Shown: positions 63,803-64,000 of the stretch, piece after piece
How positions within the stretch are numbered: the stretch's first letter is position 1
Layout: every line of letters starts with the position of its first letter
Origin: Holophagae bacterium
GTDB taxonomy: Bacteria; Acidobacteriota; Holophagae; Acanthopleuribacterales; Acanthopleuribacteraceae
DNA length: 64,000 bases
Reading direction: 5' to 3'
Assembly: GCA_030429565.1 (NCBI GenBank)
Contig: JAUIFE010000004.1
Location: 94,848-158,847, forward strand
Notes under the pieces: generated by a model
What the model was told of the DNA's origin: nothing
Seen by the model: only the letters and a program-made list of their open reading frames with translations
The model's database searches: none
Made by a program: the position numbers and the translations under genes

Positions 63803-63871
63803 GCGGAAATTTAAAAAAGTTTCGTGAAAGTGGTGAAAATCGCCTGGTTTTTTTGGGTTCCCGACGGGCCG

Positions 63872-63896
63872 AAAAAAAGGGCAGCAAAGCTGCCCT
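63872..63896 (-). terminator. intrinsic terminator of the gene entering from the right edge
   Basis: On the minus strand AGGGCAGC-TTT-GCTGCCCT followed by TTTTTTT. It separates the chaC leader from the upstream gene. Confidence 0.88.
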
Positions 63897-63949
63897 AGTC
63901 GTATAGTCGACCGGAAAGGTGTCACCAAAAGGGACGGTGCGGTTCGTCG

Positions 63950-64000
63950 TCAAGGAGTTTCGTAGTGCACCGTCACCTCGGTCGCTAAGAGCCGGCAGCT
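63950..64000 (-). CDS. possible C-terminal end of a gene cut by the window edge
   Basis: One minus-strand frame is open from the edge to TGA at 63950 and reads ...ATEVTVHYETP. A strong terminator lies 54 nt downstream, which supports a gene ending here. Too little is visible to name it. Confidence 0.35.
   Translation of the reverse strand, partial: SCRLLATEVTVHYETP

Overview
The window reads as a chromosomal segment of a Gram-negative, non-enteric bacterium. The envelope genes (TonB receptor, OmpW-like barrel, L,D-transpeptidase, DUF2490) imply an outer membrane. Two very large Ser/Thr kinases with C-terminal TPR tails, a tricorn-type protease and frequent TTG/GTG starts with strong AGGAGG-type Shine-Dalgarno (SD) sites are in line with Acidobacteriota such as the Acanthopleuribacter group. 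That assignment is inference from gene content, since no marker gene (rRNA, tRNA) is present.

Layout. 0-5.7 kb: end of a gamma-glutamylcyclotransferase-like gene, a TonB receptor, a membrane protein, an OmpW-like protein and a YafK-type L,D-transpeptidase. 5.9-12.8 kb: a CPA1 antiporter, an AlkC-type DNA repair protein with an Ig-like tail, a secreted kinase-like protein, a three-gene operon of degenerate receiver, FliK-like fragment and FlhB-tail-like protein, and an unknown secreted protein. 12.8-24.3 kb: two TPR kinases flanking hemN, a 14-bp tandem repeat starting at the hemN stop codon, and an unknown 963-residue helical protein. 24.7-31 kb: a PLP decarboxylase, a soluble histidine kinase and a chemoreceptor. 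30.9-32.2 kb: a 1.3-kb structured non-coding stretch. 32-43 kb: tricorn protease, DUF4846 protein, M16 protease, an ankyrin/FGE-like membrane protein and an MsbA-type ABC exporter. 43.7-53.1 kb: a stand-alone fully reducing type I PKS and a long-chain acyl-CoA ligase. 53.7-59.3 kb: a four-gene operon fadR, AGPS-like synthase, glpD and FGGY kinase. 59.4-64 kb: small membrane proteins, a pirin, a peroxiredoxin-like protein and ChaC.

The two strongest leads are regulatory. (1) Upstream of chaC lies a 30-codon ORF ending in C3-RNL-C6-SC. It sits between an upstream terminator plus a promoter and a small hairpin that overlaps the chaC SD site. This is the arrangement expected of a cysteine-responsive polycysteine leader controlling glutathione turnover. 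(2) A FadR very like the enterobacterial protein has a near-perfect FadR operator immediately downstream of its own promoter. It heads an operon whose enzymes could run glycerol -> glycerol-3-P -> DHAP -> alkyl-DHAP, i.e. ether-lipid precursor synthesis under acyl-CoA control. The adjacent PKS, acyl-CoA ligase and ABC exporter make 41.6-59.3 kb a lipid-oriented neighbourhood.

No rRNA, tRNA, CRISPR, IS element or prophage was recognised.
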